Virus record (IMG/VR): IMGVR_UViG_3300046167_000104
Span: 1-35,487 of that record
Length of the DNA stretch: 35,487 nt
Strand: one strand, 5' to 3'
Source: a virus
The position numbers and the translations under genes are program-made. The notes beneath the pieces are model-generated. The model had not been told where the DNA came from. It did no database searches and was given only the letters and a program-made list of their open reading frames with translations. This document shows, piece by piece, positions 19,837-28,056 of the stretch; within the stretch, counting starts at the first letter, position 1; the number at the start of each line of letters is the position of its first letter.

Positions 19837-21519
19837 ATGGAACAGCTTTTTAACTTCTTCAGCAACGGCCAGCAGCGCCGCACCGCGCTTGACGAGCTGT
19901 TCGCTGGCTTAGAGCGTTACGTTCCCCCGAACCTACGCCCAGCGGTAGAGACGGTCGCCGAGATGAACCCCGTGCAGGGCCAGATGAACGCGATGACAGC
20001 AGGCGGCGTTGTCTTCGATCCCGATCAGACTGCGGAGGCGCGCAGGCGCGCTGCGCTTGATATGGGCGTCGAGATGGCGCTTGCGCTCACGCCTGCCGCT
20101 CTGGCTGCACGCGGATACCTCACGCCTATTCAAGGCGTCATGGAGGGGCTGCTTGGCGGCTCGCCCGCGCAGCAGCAGATCGCAGAAGATGCTGGCAAGC
20201 TTGCAGCAGACGCGTCCGGCTTAGCGCGTTCAGCGATCCAACTTGACCCCGACATGCTCAGCGAGATATTTCAGCGCGCTGGCGAAACAGAAGATTTAAG
20301 CGCGGCACGGGTTATGCTTGGATCTGATTACTTTGAGCCTCCGAGGGAAGGCGGCGGGCGCGCTAAAGATCCAGCCATGTTCACGCCGTTTTCTTTAAGC
20401 GCTAAGCAAAAAGACGCCCCATATAATTGGCGCGTTGAGGGCGAAACGCTTGAGGCTAATACGCCCCCAACGTTGATAACGCCAAGCCAAGACCAAGGCA
20501 AAACATTGTTTTTTGCTGCTGGCGACAGAACGGCTGGCGATGTTGAGATCAATAAGCTTGGAGACGTGACGTTAAAACGTCCTGTCAGGCTTTATGCTGG
20601 GCCAGAATATATGGATACCGGCGATGTTTGGGCATCACATAAGGGTGTGATGAAACCTAAGCAAAACGTATTGCTGCCGTTTGTTGAGGCTGGTGGCGAA
20701 GCAAAGCTTTCATACGCGCCAATGGGAGAAAGATCTGGAGATTTTGCGAAGCATCAGGGCGAGTTGTTTAGCGAGTATATGTATTCAGTAGATATGCCGA
20801 AAGATACCGTCAAATCTATAGACGACGAGCTGGCTAAAATTGTAAGAAAATATCAGGAAAAAACTTTAGCTTCAGAAAACAAGAAGCGAGCAAAGAAAGG
20901 TTTACCTGAGATCCAAGAGGCCGCCAACATGCCGATCCCAAGCGTGTCCTCCGATGCTTTCAGAGATTGGTTCAGCACGCAAAGCCCAGAGCAAATCAGA
21001 AAGCCATTTATGCAGCGGATCGATCAGGCTGACATGAAGGCGCTCGAAGGCGCGCCAGACGTCGGCTTGATCAGGTTTGGCACAACCAATCCTGATCTTG
21101 TGGATGTGGAAAGTTTCAGCGGCGGTTATAGGTTTGGAACGCCTGACGTGCAACGTGGCTTGCTGTCTGCGGATCACCCGTCATACGATACCAAATACGC
21201 TGCTGCTGAAGGCACAACATCTGGCACATATGGCACAAGTATTCCGTGGACAATTATGGCGAGAGATACGGCGCTCCCAAGGCTGAGAGACGCCGCATTG
21301 CAAAGCGGTTATCGCTTCGGGTCGAACACGCCCCCGCGAGACTATACGCTTCCATCAGACCAGCGCGTATTTACGATGAACCCAAACACAAGCCAGCTTA
21401 TGGATCAGCAGTTTGTTGAGGAAAGCTCAACATTTATGGATCTGGAAAAGCAGCTTGGTCGGCCAGCCGCGATAGAATACGCGCAAGGCTTGTTGATGAA
21501 TTACTTGAGGAATTATTAA
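19837..21519 (+). CDS. 560-residue protein of unknown function, mosaic composition
   Basis: The first ~150 residues are Ala/Leu-rich, with a hydrophobic stretch (about 78-95, MALALTPAALAARGYL), and use GC-rich codons. From about residue 155 the DNA becomes more A/T-rich and the protein more mixed, with beta-rich text (RPVRLYAGPEYMDTG, LSYAPMGERSGDF, FGTTNPDLVDVES). The join looks like a grafted domain. It is coupled loosely to the basic miniproteins. Large proteins with an amphipathic N-terminus and a grafted enzymatic part are often internal virion (polyvalent) proteins injected with the DNA; no catalytic motif is certain here. Confidence 0.7.
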   Translation: MEQLFNFFSNGQQRRTALDELFAGLERYVPPNLRPAVETVAEMNPVQGQMNAMTAGGVVFDPDQTAEARRRAALDMGVEMALALTPAALAARGYLTPIQGVMEGLLGGSPAQQQIAEDAGKLAADASGLARSAIQLDPDMLSEIFQRAGETEDLSAARVMLGSDYFEPPREGGGRAKDPAMFTPFSLSAKQKDAPYNWRVEGETLEANTPPTLITPSQDQGKTLFFAAGDRTAGDVEINKLGDVTLKRPVRLYAGPEYMDTGDVWASHKGVMKPKQNVLLPFVEAGGEAKLSYAPMGERSGDFAKHQGELFSEYMYSVDMPKDTVKSIDDELAKIVRKYQEKTLASENKKRAKKGLPEIQEAANMPIPSVSSDAFRDWFSTQSPEQIRKPFMQRIDQADMKALEGAPDVGLIRFGTTNPDLVDVESFSGGYRFGTPDVQRGLLSADHPSYDTKYAAAEGTTSGTYGTSIPWTIMARDTALPRLRDAALQSGYRFGSNTPPRDYTLPSDQRVFTMNPNTSQLMDQQFVEESSTFMDLEKQLGRPAAIEYAQGLLMNYLRNY

Positions 21520-21668
21520 TTGCGCTCTTCGTCAACAATATCGCGTATTACCTCCATGACGTTTGGCGGCAAGTCATCTGACGTGCCTTGTATCATAAAC
21601 GCCAAAGATAATATTCCTGCAACAAGCGGATCTGTTAGATCAAGTTCTGTATCATCTACGTCAATCAT
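21516..21668 (-). CDS. Small acidic minus-strand protein
   Basis: A 50-residue protein (MIDVDDTELDLTDPLVAG and on to DDLPPNVMEVIRDIVDEERN) starts at the minus-strand ATG ending at 21668, with GGGAGG five bases upstream. It is very acidic and helical, with a short hydrophobic middle. The frame is open further upstream, but the ribosome-binding site decides this start. Its stop overlaps the stop of the plus-strand 560-residue gene. It is one of only two minus-strand genes and has a likely promoter of its own. Confidence 0.6.
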   Translation of the reverse strand: MIDVDDTELDLTDPLVAGILSLAFMIQGTSDDLPPNVMEVIRDIVDEERN

Positions 21669-21691
21669 GCTATCCTCCCATGTAGGGGTGA

Positions 21692-21720
21692 ATGTTAACA
21701 CAGTGATAAAGGCAACACAA
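21692..21720 (-). promoter_or_regulatory. Divergent control region with ATGTTAACA
   Basis: On the minus strand, TTGTGT (21720-21715), 17 bases and TAACAT (21697-21692) can serve as a promoter for the small acidic gene. ATGTTAACA occurs on the plus strand at 21692-21700, overlapping this -10 box. The same element as in the early promoters suggests shared control. The plus-strand adaptor gene starts at 21720. Confidence 0.42.
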
Positions 21721-22340
21721 TGCCCATAACAACATACGCAGAGCTGCAATCCAGCATAGGCGACTTCCTTGACCGCGATGACCTGACGAGCGTCATCCCG
21801 ACGTTTATTTCGCTGGCTGAGGCAGACATGAATCGCCAGATACGCCACTGGCGTCAGGAGAAGCGCGCCACGGCCAACATCGATACGCAGTATAGCGCCG
21901 TGCCGTCTGACTTTTACGAGGTCATACGGATGTATATTACCTCCGGCAACACGCAGCCGCTTGAGCTTATGAGCCAGTTTCAGCTGCTGGAGCGCAAGCA
22001 GCGCACGGCCAACGCAACATACGAGCCACGCTACTACGCGATTACGGCTGGCGAGATCGAGGTGTTCCCCGTTCCCGATGGCACATATGCGACGGAGCTA
22101 TATTACTACGCCAAGATCGGCGCGCTGTCTGATAGCAACACGTCTAACTGGCTGTTGGAATACTTCCCCGACGCGTATTTGTATGGCGCTCTGTCGCATT
22201 CTGCGCCGTATCTAAAAGACGATGCGCGCCTGCAAGTGTGGTCATCTTTGTATGCGAACGCGATTGGTGGTATAAACACAGACAATGATAAAGCGAAATT
22301 CGGCGGTTCTGGTCGCCGCATGAAGATAAAGGCGTATTGA
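21720..22340 (+). CDS. Head-tail adaptor protein (SU10-adaptor-like)
   Basis: This 206-residue protein begins TTYAELQSSIGDFLDRDDL, followed by IPTFISLAEADMNRQIR, the recognisable start of the helical adaptor/tail-tubular family that sits below the portal in SU10-like and related podoviruses. LPSDFYEV-like and ITAGEIEVFPVPDG segments and a C-terminal helical part (YLYGALSHSAPYLKDD) complete the pattern. A dodecamer would connect the portal to the nozzle. It is the first tail gene after a control region and is followed two bases later by the next tail gene. Confidence 0.85.
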   Translation: MPITTYAELQSSIGDFLDRDDLTSVIPTFISLAEADMNRQIRHWRQEKRATANIDTQYSAVPSDFYEVIRMYITSGNTQPLELMSQFQLLERKQRTANATYEPRYYAITAGEIEVFPVPDGTYATELYYYAKIGALSDSNTSNWLLEYFPDAYLYGALSHSAPYLKDDARLQVWSSLYANAIGGINTDNDKAKFGGSGRRMKIKAY

Positions 22341-22341
22341 G

Positions 22342-22722
22342 ATGAGCTTCACCAACACCTTCGAGACAACCGTTCTTACATGGTCGTTTACCACCAACAG
22401 CGCGACACGCCCGACCGAGTGGCACACCGCGCTTTACACCGTTGCGCCTGACGATACTGGCGGCGGCACAGAGGTATCAGGCGGCGGCTACGCGCGTCAG
22501 GAGACTGCGTTTACCGTGTCAGGCAATACCGCGTCAAACACATCCGCTGAAGAGTGGCCCGTCGCCACGGCGGGATATGGCACCGTTGTTGCTGTGGGGA
22601 TCTTCGACGCGTCATCTGGCGGCAATTTGCTGGCCTACGCCAACCTGACCGCCAATAAGACGATTGACACGGGCGACGTGTTCCGCATTCCTGCGGGCGA
22701 TCTCGACATCACGCTAGACTAA
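22342..22722 (+). CDS. Beta-rich tail/decoration protein
   Basis: This 126-residue protein has a helical start (SFTNTFETTVLTW) and then a beta-rich body, with THE text ALYTVAPDDTGGGTEVSGGGYARQ and GIFDASSGGNLLAYANLTANKTIDTGDVFRIPAGDLDITLD. This is a widespread phage protein pattern, usually annotated as tail-fibre or minor tail protein. It lies between the adaptor and fibre genes and overlaps the following repeat protein (TAATG). It may form a trimeric beta knob on the tail or head; the exact place is not shown. Confidence 0.75.
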   Translation: MSFTNTFETTVLTWSFTTNSATRPTEWHTALYTVAPDDTGGGTEVSGGGYARQETAFTVSGNTASNTSAEEWPVATAGYGTVVAVGIFDASSGGNLLAYANLTANKTIDTGDVFRIPAGDLDITLD

Positions 22723-23438
22723 TGACGTATCGCAGCGGCTACGGGCGAAGCACCTACGGCAGCTACAACTACGGCTTGGACGGCGCTATTATTGGCGCTG
22801 CCTCCATTGTTGCCGTCACGTCTGCCACCGCCGCCGCGTCTGTGCGCGTTCGCGGCGCGGCGTCGATCATCGAGACGGTTACGACCACCGCGTCTGCTGC
22901 TGATCGCGTTCGAGAGGGCAGCGCCACCATTGCCGTCGCCGCAACTGTTGCCGCGTCTGCCACGCGCGTCAGGGAGGCGTCTGCCACGATTGCAGCGTCT
23001 GCCAGCGTTACGGCTGCCGCTGAGCGCGTGCATATTGGCTCCGCGTCCATATCCGCTGCTGCATCTGTTGCTGCGTCTGGTCTGAGGGTTCGTGATGGCG
23101 CTGCTGCGATTGCTGTGCAGGCGTCCACAACGGCAAGCGCCGTTGCGATATTCGAGGACAGCGCCACCGCCGCCTGCGTAGCAACTGTCAGCGCCACATG
23201 CAACCGCGTGCAGAATGCTGCGTCGGTTATCGCCTGCGCGGCGTCTGTGGTCGCAAATGGTCGCAAAAAGTGGGAGCCTGAGCCTGACACGCCTGAGACG
23301 TGGACGCCTGTTGCGGAAAACAGCAAAACGTGGCAAGATGCGGGCAGCACGCCAGAAAGCTGGGCGGCTGTATCCCCCACATCGACGGATTGGACACCGG
23401 CATCAGCTTCAAGCGAAACTTGGGCCGATGCGGCATAG
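22722..23438 (+). CDS. Repeat protein: eight 20-residue Ala/Ser/Val repeats plus Trp repeats
   Basis: This 238-residue protein has a Tyr/Gly/Ser-rich N-terminus (GYGRSTYGSYNYG), eight regular 20-residue repeats at residues 22-181, most of them opening with RVR or RVx and continuing with Ala/Ser/Thr/Val, and a C-terminal segment of spaced Trp residues (ETWTPV, KTWQDA, ESWAAV, TDWTPA, ETWADA, one about every 10 residues). Such repeats favour a long fibrous fold (beta-helix or stack). The context between adaptor and tail-fibre genes suggests a fibre shaft or fibre connector. The repeat number could vary by recombination. Confidence 0.72.
   Translation: MTYRSGYGRSTYGSYNYGLDGAIIGAASIVAVTSATAAASVRVRGAASIIETVTTTASAADRVREGSATIAVAATVAASATRVREASATIAASASVTAAAERVHIGSASISAAASVAASGLRVRDGAAAIAVQASTTASAVAIFEDSATAACVATVSATCNRVQNAASVIACAASVVANGRKKWEPEPDTPETWTPVAENSKTWQDAGSTPESWAAVSPTSTDWTPASASSETWADAA
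22785..23264 (+). repeat. Eight 60-bp coding repeats
   Basis: The region codes for eight 20-residue units (each 60 bases) with the consensus R-V-R-x-x-A/S-A-x-I-A and then Ala/Ser/Thr/Val. DNA identity between units is only partial, which suggests old duplication with drift. The first and sixth units lack the RVR start. Confidence 0.8.
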
Positions 23439-23447
23439 GAGAATGAC

Positions 23448-25625
23448 ATGGCAGATACGACAACAACGGCATATGGCTTAACGAAGCCAGAGGTAGGCGC
23501 GTCAGAGGATACGTGGGGAACGAAGATAAACACAGACTTCGACAGCCTCGACACGATCATCAACGCGATTGGCGGTAAGACCGCTGCCGGAACACTGTCG
23601 TATGCAGATAGCGCGAAGCTGGTTACAACGTCGGGCGGGGTGACAGTCACCGGCCTAACGACCACGACTGACCTAACAGCCACAGGCACGACAACCTTAG
23701 CTGGCGCAAGTACATCAGCGGATATTACGTTTGGCGATAACGACAAAGCCATCTTCGGTGGCACAACGTCTGAGCTTCAGATTTATTCTGATGGATCGCA
23801 TAGCTATATCTCAGATCAAGGCACGGGGAATATTAAAATTCTGGCCGATGATTTCGTGCTAAAAAACTCGGCTGACACGGCTAATATGATTGTAGCCTTA
23901 ACGGGCGGCGCTGCAACGCTATACCATGATGGCGACACTCGGCTCGCCACCACCAGCACAGGTGTAGACATCACTGGGACTTTGACCAGCGATGATATAT
24001 CTATTGCAGATAGTTCTCCGACATTGTTGTTTAACAGAACTGACAGAGCAACAGACAATAAGATTATACGATTTGCACACGATGGTGAAGATTTTCAACT
24101 TCAGTTAGCCAATGATGCTGTAAGTTCAGTCACTCCTGCTATTGCTATTAATAGAACTGGAATGACGCTTGATAGTATAGCTTTTTATGAGGACACAGGC
24201 ACCACGCCAAAGTTCTTCTGGGATGCGAGTGCTGAGAACTTGGGGATTGGTACGAGTTCGATACAGTCTAATGTAAAAATGCAAATAGTAGGTGAAGATG
24301 GTTCTTCTGGTGCATCTGCCAACGTTGCTGCAAATGAACTGTTTGTGGACAACAACGGAAATGCAGGTGTTACAGTTGGCACATCCAACACTGGAGTGGG
24401 GTATTATGCCTTTGCTGATAGTGATGTGGCATTGCGAGGCGGCATCTTTTACAACCACACAGATGATGCAATGGGTTTCCGTGTTTTATCCGAAGAAGCC
24501 ATGCGCATCGACAGCAGCGGCAATACTCATATTGGCGGTACTACATCTGTAACCACAGCCGTGACTGGCGATAATGTAGCCCCTAAACTTATTGTAGAAG
24601 GTACAACTGCAACAAGCATTGCTGTTCTGCGTCAAGATACATCTATTGTATCTGGCAATTCTCTTGGCTCTTTAGGCTTTTACGGCACTGACACAACAAG
24701 TAATACACCTACGCCATTAGCTGGTATTCAAGCGCTTGCATCTGGCACACATGCGGCAGGTGATAATCCAACAGACTTACGGTTTTTCACAACGCCTGAC
24801 GGTAATTCTACAATGGCAGAAGCCATGCGCATCGACAGCAGCGGTAACTTGCTGGTGGGGACTACTAATAAAAACATTCGTGATAGCTCGACTGAGGAAG
24901 GTATGGTGTATCGTAATGGCCTAACCTTAGATATTAACACTAGTGCTGCACCAGTCATTATTATGAACCGTGTAGGCAATTCGGATGGCGACATTGCCTT
25001 GTTCCGCAAAGACGGCGCAACGGTGGGGAGTATTGGGTCTATAAGTGGGGCTGTTTCTTATATAGTTCTTGATCCTAGAACAAACGGCTCTGGTATTCGT
25101 GGCACAACAAATGGTCTTTTGCCTGCAAACCAAACAGGTGCTGCAACTAATAATCATGTTGATTTAGGTTCAGATAGTAACGCATTTAGAAACCTCTACC
25201 TGTCTGGCGGTGTATACCTTGGCGGCACTGGGTCGGCTAATAAGCTGGATGACTATGAGGAGGGGACTTGGACGCCTACGTTTGCAGTAGGAACTAACAT
25301 AACTTATAACAGCCAATCTGGCACTTACACTAAAATTGGTCGAAAAGTATATGTGACGGGTTATATGGACGTCAGTAACAGTGACAGCGACAGTTCGGCT
25401 ATCCAAATTGATTTACCGTTTACAGGCAGCAGCGGGAGTGAGGCTGCTCTGTTTACTCTAGGTAGGTATTTTAGTTTTCTTGGGGCTAAATCTACAGAGG
25501 TAAGAGCTTGTAGATTTACAGGGTCAAGACTTGTTCTTCAGGAAGATACTGGCACCAATATTACCTATAATGAAGTAGCTTCCTCTGGCGTATTTCAGTT
25601 CGCTGCTGCATACGAAGTTTTATAA
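23448..25625 (+). CDS. Tail fibre / host-recognition protein
   Basis: This 725-residue protein has an N-terminal virion-anchor pattern ([29 protein letters not shown]), then long beta-rich repeats with motifs such as AMRIDSSGN (about residues 350 and 460), and a C-terminal domain starting EEGTWTPTF and containing [13 protein letters not shown], typical of marine phage fibres. It would bind the host surface. Codon use is more A/T-rich than the tail genes around it, as expected for a region exchanged between phages. AGGAG stands seven bases before ATG 23448. The C-terminal part would decide host range. Confidence 0.87.
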   Translation: MADTTTTAYGLTKPEVGASEDTWGTKINTDFDSLDTIINAIGGKTAAGTLSYADSAKLVTTSGGVTVTGLTTTTDLTATGTTTLAGASTSADITFGDNDKAIFGGTTSELQIYSDGSHSYISDQGTGNIKILADDFVLKNSADTANMIVALTGGAATLYHDGDTRLATTSTGVDITGTLTSDDISIADSSPTLLFNRTDRATDNKIIRFAHDGEDFQLQLANDAVSSVTPAIAINRTGMTLDSIAFYEDTGTTPKFFWDASAENLGIGTSSIQSNVKMQIVGEDGSSGASANVAANELFVDNNGNAGVTVGTSNTGVGYYAFADSDVALRGGIFYNHTDDAMGFRVLSEEAMRIDSSGNTHIGGTTSVTTAVTGDNVAPKLIVEGTTATSIAVLRQDTSIVSGNSLGSLGFYGTDTTSNTPTPLAGIQALASGTHAAGDNPTDLRFFTTPDGNSTMAEAMRIDSSGNLLVGTTNKNIRDSSTEEGMVYRNGLTLDINTSAAPVIIMNRVGNSDGDIALFRKDGATVGSIGSISGAVSYIVLDPRTNGSGIRGTTNGLLPANQTGAATNNHVDLGSDSNAFRNLYLSGGVYLGGTGSANKLDDYEEGTWTPTFAVGTNITYNSQSGTYTKIGRKVYVTGYMDVSNSDSDSSAIQIDLPFTGSSGSEAALFTLGRYFSFLGAKSTEVRACRFTGSRLVLQEDTGTNITYNEVASSGVFQFAAAYEVL

Positions 25626-25629
25626 CCAC

Positions 25630-25647
25630 CCCTGTTGGATCACAGGG
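25630..25647 (+). terminator. Hairpin after tail fibre
   Basis: CCCTGT (25630-25635) pairs with ACAGGG (25642-25647) around TGGATC, just after the fibre stop codon. There is no U-tract; it may be a weak terminator or mark a module border. Confidence 0.45.
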
Positions 25648-25678
25648 TAGTCAGTCCAACCATCACAGGAGATAAAAG

Positions 25679-25930
25679 ATGGCACTAACAGAAGAAACAG
25701 TACAAGACAAAATAGAGATCGTAGGCGACTTCAAGCACGTTCAAGTTAGAACCGCAGTCGTCATCAAGCGTGACGGTGTAGAGATTAGCCGATCCTTCTC
25801 ACGCCATGTCGTTGCACCAGATGCAGACATCACAGGTGAAAGCACAGAGGTGCAAGCCATATGTAACGCAGTTCACACCCAAGCGGTCAAGGATGCCTAT
25901 GCCGCACACTTAGCAGCACAGGAGGTATAA
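25679..25930 (+). CDS. Small tail-fibre-linked protein
   Basis: This 83-residue protein has two beta segments (IEIVGDFKHVQVRTAVVIKRDGVEISRSF) and a helical C-terminus (EVQAICNAVHTQAVKDAYAAHLA). It follows the fibre gene and has AGGAGATAAAAG before its start. Small proteins of this pattern are common behind fibre genes in marine phages; they could be fibre chaperones or minor structural parts. No catalytic motif is visible. Confidence 0.68.
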   Translation: MALTEETVQDKIEIVGDFKHVQVRTAVVIKRDGVEISRSFSRHVVAPDADITGESTEVQAICNAVHTQAVKDAYAAHLAAQEV

Positions 25931-25932
25931 TT

Positions 25933-26244
25933 ATGGCTGTAACTTACACTTGGACTATTCCCACCCTAGAGCGCCACACATCAGATGGTGGCGTTTACAT
26001 TGCACATTGGCGCTGCACAGGCGTTGATGACGATGGCAACACAGCATCTAGCTATGGCACCTGTGGCTTAACCTATGATGCCTCTGCTGCTGACTTCACG
26101 CCGTATGCCGATATTACTGAGGCTCAAGCGCAAGGCTGGGTCTGGGGTCATGTATCACAGGATGATACTGAAGCTGCTATTGCGTCTAAGATTGATGCGA
26201 TAGTTAATCCAACGTCTGCCTCGGGTACACCTTGGGCAGCATAA
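25933..26244 (+). CDS. DUF7936-like small phage protein
   Basis: This 103-residue protein has the recognisable text TIPTLERHTSDGGVYIAHWRCTG, SSYGTCGLTYDASAADFTPYADITE and QGWVWG, then a helical end and GTPW near the C-terminus. The pattern is known to me from a phage family often labelled DUF7936, placed near fibre genes. The start is ATG 25933 with GGAGG at 25921-25925. Tail-fibre attachment is suggested only by its neighbours. Confidence 0.72.
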   Translation: MAVTYTWTIPTLERHTSDGGVYIAHWRCTGVDDDGNTASSYGTCGLTYDASAADFTPYADITEAQAQGWVWGHVSQDDTEAAIASKIDAIVNPTSASGTPWAA

Positions 26245-26261
26245 CTTGAAAGGAAATCAAC

Positions 26262-26468
26262 ATGGCTGAAGACAAAAAGGTCATTACGATTGACGATGTA
26301 GAATACACTGAAGATCAACTGAGCGACACTGCAAAGATGTGCATAAACCACATCAATTCGCTAGACCAGAAGATCGGCTCTGCGCAGTTTAACTTGGTGC
26401 AGCTTCAGATGGGCAGGCAGGGCTTCATGGCCGAGCTGAAAGCCTCCCTTGAGCCTGACGCGGAATAG
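26262..26468 (+). CDS. DUF6447-like small helical protein
   Basis: This 68-residue protein has a beta start (KKVITIDDVEYTEDQLSD) and a coiled helix (INHINSLDQKIGSAQFNLVQLQMGRQGFMAEL). This matches, from memory, the small DUF6447 family of phage proteins, with FNLVQLQ.GRQ.FM as its most typical part. It ends the fibre module; a strong terminator follows 25 bases after its stop. Its role is unknown. Confidence 0.75.
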   Translation: MAEDKKVITIDDVEYTEDQLSDTAKMCINHINSLDQKIGSAQFNLVQLQMGRQGFMAELKASLEPDAE

Positions 26469-26493
26469 CCGCGCAGCATAGCAAAAACGCTAG

Positions 26494-26516
26494 GGGCAGC
26501 AAAACGCTGCCCTTTT
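26494..26516 (+). terminator. Rho-independent terminator ending the fibre unit
   Basis: GGGCAGC (26494-26500) pairs with GCTGCCC (26506-26512) around AAAAC, followed by TTTT. It overlaps the start of the next promoter. Confidence 0.85.
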
Positions 26517-26543
26517 GCGCATCAAATGGTCATGTGTTACACT
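26515..26543 (+). promoter_or_regulatory. Promoter for nozzle and ejection genes
   Basis: TTGCGC (26515-26520), 17 bases, then TACACT (26538-26543) lies at the base of the preceding terminator. The next gene starts 31 bases downstream. This makes 26575 onward (and, across the junction, possibly the portal and head genes) a separate late unit. No GTTAAC site is present here. Confidence 0.6.
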
Positions 26544-26574
26544 GCGGCAAGCGCGCAACACCAACGAGGCAACG

Positions 26575-28056
26575 ATGGCCCTGATTAGATTAGACGTACC
26601 CGCTGGGGTTTACCGCAACGGCACCGACTTGCAGAGCATGGGCCGCTGGCGCGATGCCAGCCTGATACGTTGGATCGACGGCACGATGCAGCCAGTCAAA
26701 GGTTGGCGCAAAAGATCCGACACGGCAACCGCTGCAATCACGCGCGGCATGACAACGTGGATCGACAACAGCAGCGACCGCTGGATTGCTGCCGGAACAT
26801 ATAACAAGCTTTACGTCTACAACAGCGCAGGAAACCAATTCGACATTACGCCGAGCGGCCTGACCGCTGGCCGCGAAGACGCTATAGCGTTTACTGGATA
26901 CGGCGGCGGTTTATTCGGCAGCTACGCATACGGCGTTGCGCGGCCAGACACTGTACGCATCCAGCCAGCGACCGCTTGGGCGTTGCAGCCGTGGGGCGAA
27001 TACTTGCTGGCCAATAACGAAGACGACGGCAAGGTTTATGAATGGCAGCTTAACACCGGCACGATTGCCGCGCAGGTCGCCAACGCGCCAGTTAATAACC
27101 GCAGCATTGTTGTCACGGCAGAGCGCTTTTTGATGTGTCTCGGCGCAGGCGGCAATCCGCGCCTTGTGCAGTGGTCTGACCGCGAAGACAATACGACGTG
27201 GACGCCTGCCGCGACAAACGAGGCTGGCGATCTTGAGCTGCAGACGAGCGGGCAGATTATGGCTGGCGTGAATGTTCGCGGGCAGACGCTTATCCTGACA
27301 ACGACAGACGCGCATGTGGCCAACTATATTGGCCCGCCATATGTGTACGGCATTGAGCGCGTTGGCGCAGCCTGCGGGCTTGCGGCTAATCTTGCATATG
27401 CCAAGGTTGACGCTGGGTGCTTCTGGATGGGCGTGCATGCGTTTTACGCCTACACCGGCGGCGGCGTGCAAGAGATCCAGAGCGACGTGTCTGACTACGT
27501 GTTTAACGACATCAACCGCGCGCAAATCAGCAAGGCGTTTGCCATGTCAAATGGCGACTTTGGCGAGATATGGTGGTTCTACCCGTCCAGCTCATCAAAC
27601 GAAAACAACAGATACGCCGTGTATAATTACGTCGAGAACACGTGGTCTATTGGCGAGCTGGCGCGCACGGCAGGATCTGACTCCGGCACATTCAGGCAGC
27701 CGATGATGTTTGATCCGTCAGACAAGAAGATATACGAGCATGAGATCGGGTTCGAGTATGGCGGCCTGACGCCGTTCGCGGAAACTGGCCCGATTATGCT
27801 TGGCACCGGCGATAACGTCATTAGCGTGACGGAGATGATCCCAGACGAAAAAACGCAAGGCGATGTCAGCGCTACGTTTAAGACGCGTTTCTATCCAAAC
27901 GGCACCGAGAGATCATACGGGCCGTTTAGCATGGCCAACCCAACCAGCATGCGCTTCACTGGCCGTCAGGTGCGGATGCGCGTTGACGGGGCAAGGCTTG
28001 CCGACTGGCGCGTTGGCATAAACCGACTGGACACTGTTGCGGGTGGACGTAGATGA
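26575..28056 (+). CDS. Tail nozzle / P22 gp10-like stabilisation protein
   Basis: This 493-residue protein starts at ATG 26575 with GAGG five bases upstream; the frame is open 60 bases further up, but only over the promoter. It opens with IRLDVPAGVYRNGTDLQSMGRWRDASLIRW, the hallmark start of P22 gp10-type proteins, and continues with repeated Trp-containing beta blades (for example WIDNSSDRWIAAGTYNKLYVY), which suits a beta-propeller. In podoviruses six copies close the tail below the adaptor ring. It overlaps the next gene (ATGA). Confidence 0.85.
   Translation: MALIRLDVPAGVYRNGTDLQSMGRWRDASLIRWIDGTMQPVKGWRKRSDTATAAITRGMTTWIDNSSDRWIAAGTYNKLYVYNSAGNQFDITPSGLTAGREDAIAFTGYGGGLFGSYAYGVARPDTVRIQPATAWALQPWGEYLLANNEDDGKVYEWQLNTGTIAAQVANAPVNNRSIVVTAERFLMCLGAGGNPRLVQWSDREDNTTWTPAATNEAGDLELQTSGQIMAGVNVRGQTLILTTTDAHVANYIGPPYVYGIERVGAACGLAANLAYAKVDAGCFWMGVHAFYAYTGGGVQEIQSDVSDYVFNDINRAQISKAFAMSNGDFGEIWWFYPSSSSNENNRYAVYNYVENTWSIGELARTAGSDSGTFRQPMMFDPSDKKIYEHEIGFEYGGLTPFAETGPIMLGTGDNVISVTEMIPDEKTQGDVSATFKTRFYPNGTERSYGPFSMANPTSMRFTGRQVRMRVDGARLADWRVGINRLDTVAGGRR

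Noticed and set aside
22769-23764. Long minus-strand open frame of 331 codons opposite the repeat protein and fibre start
   Set aside because: It is a mirror of the Ala/Ser/Val repeats on the plus strand, has no convincing ribosome-binding site and runs against a clearly coding gene set with TAATG coupling.
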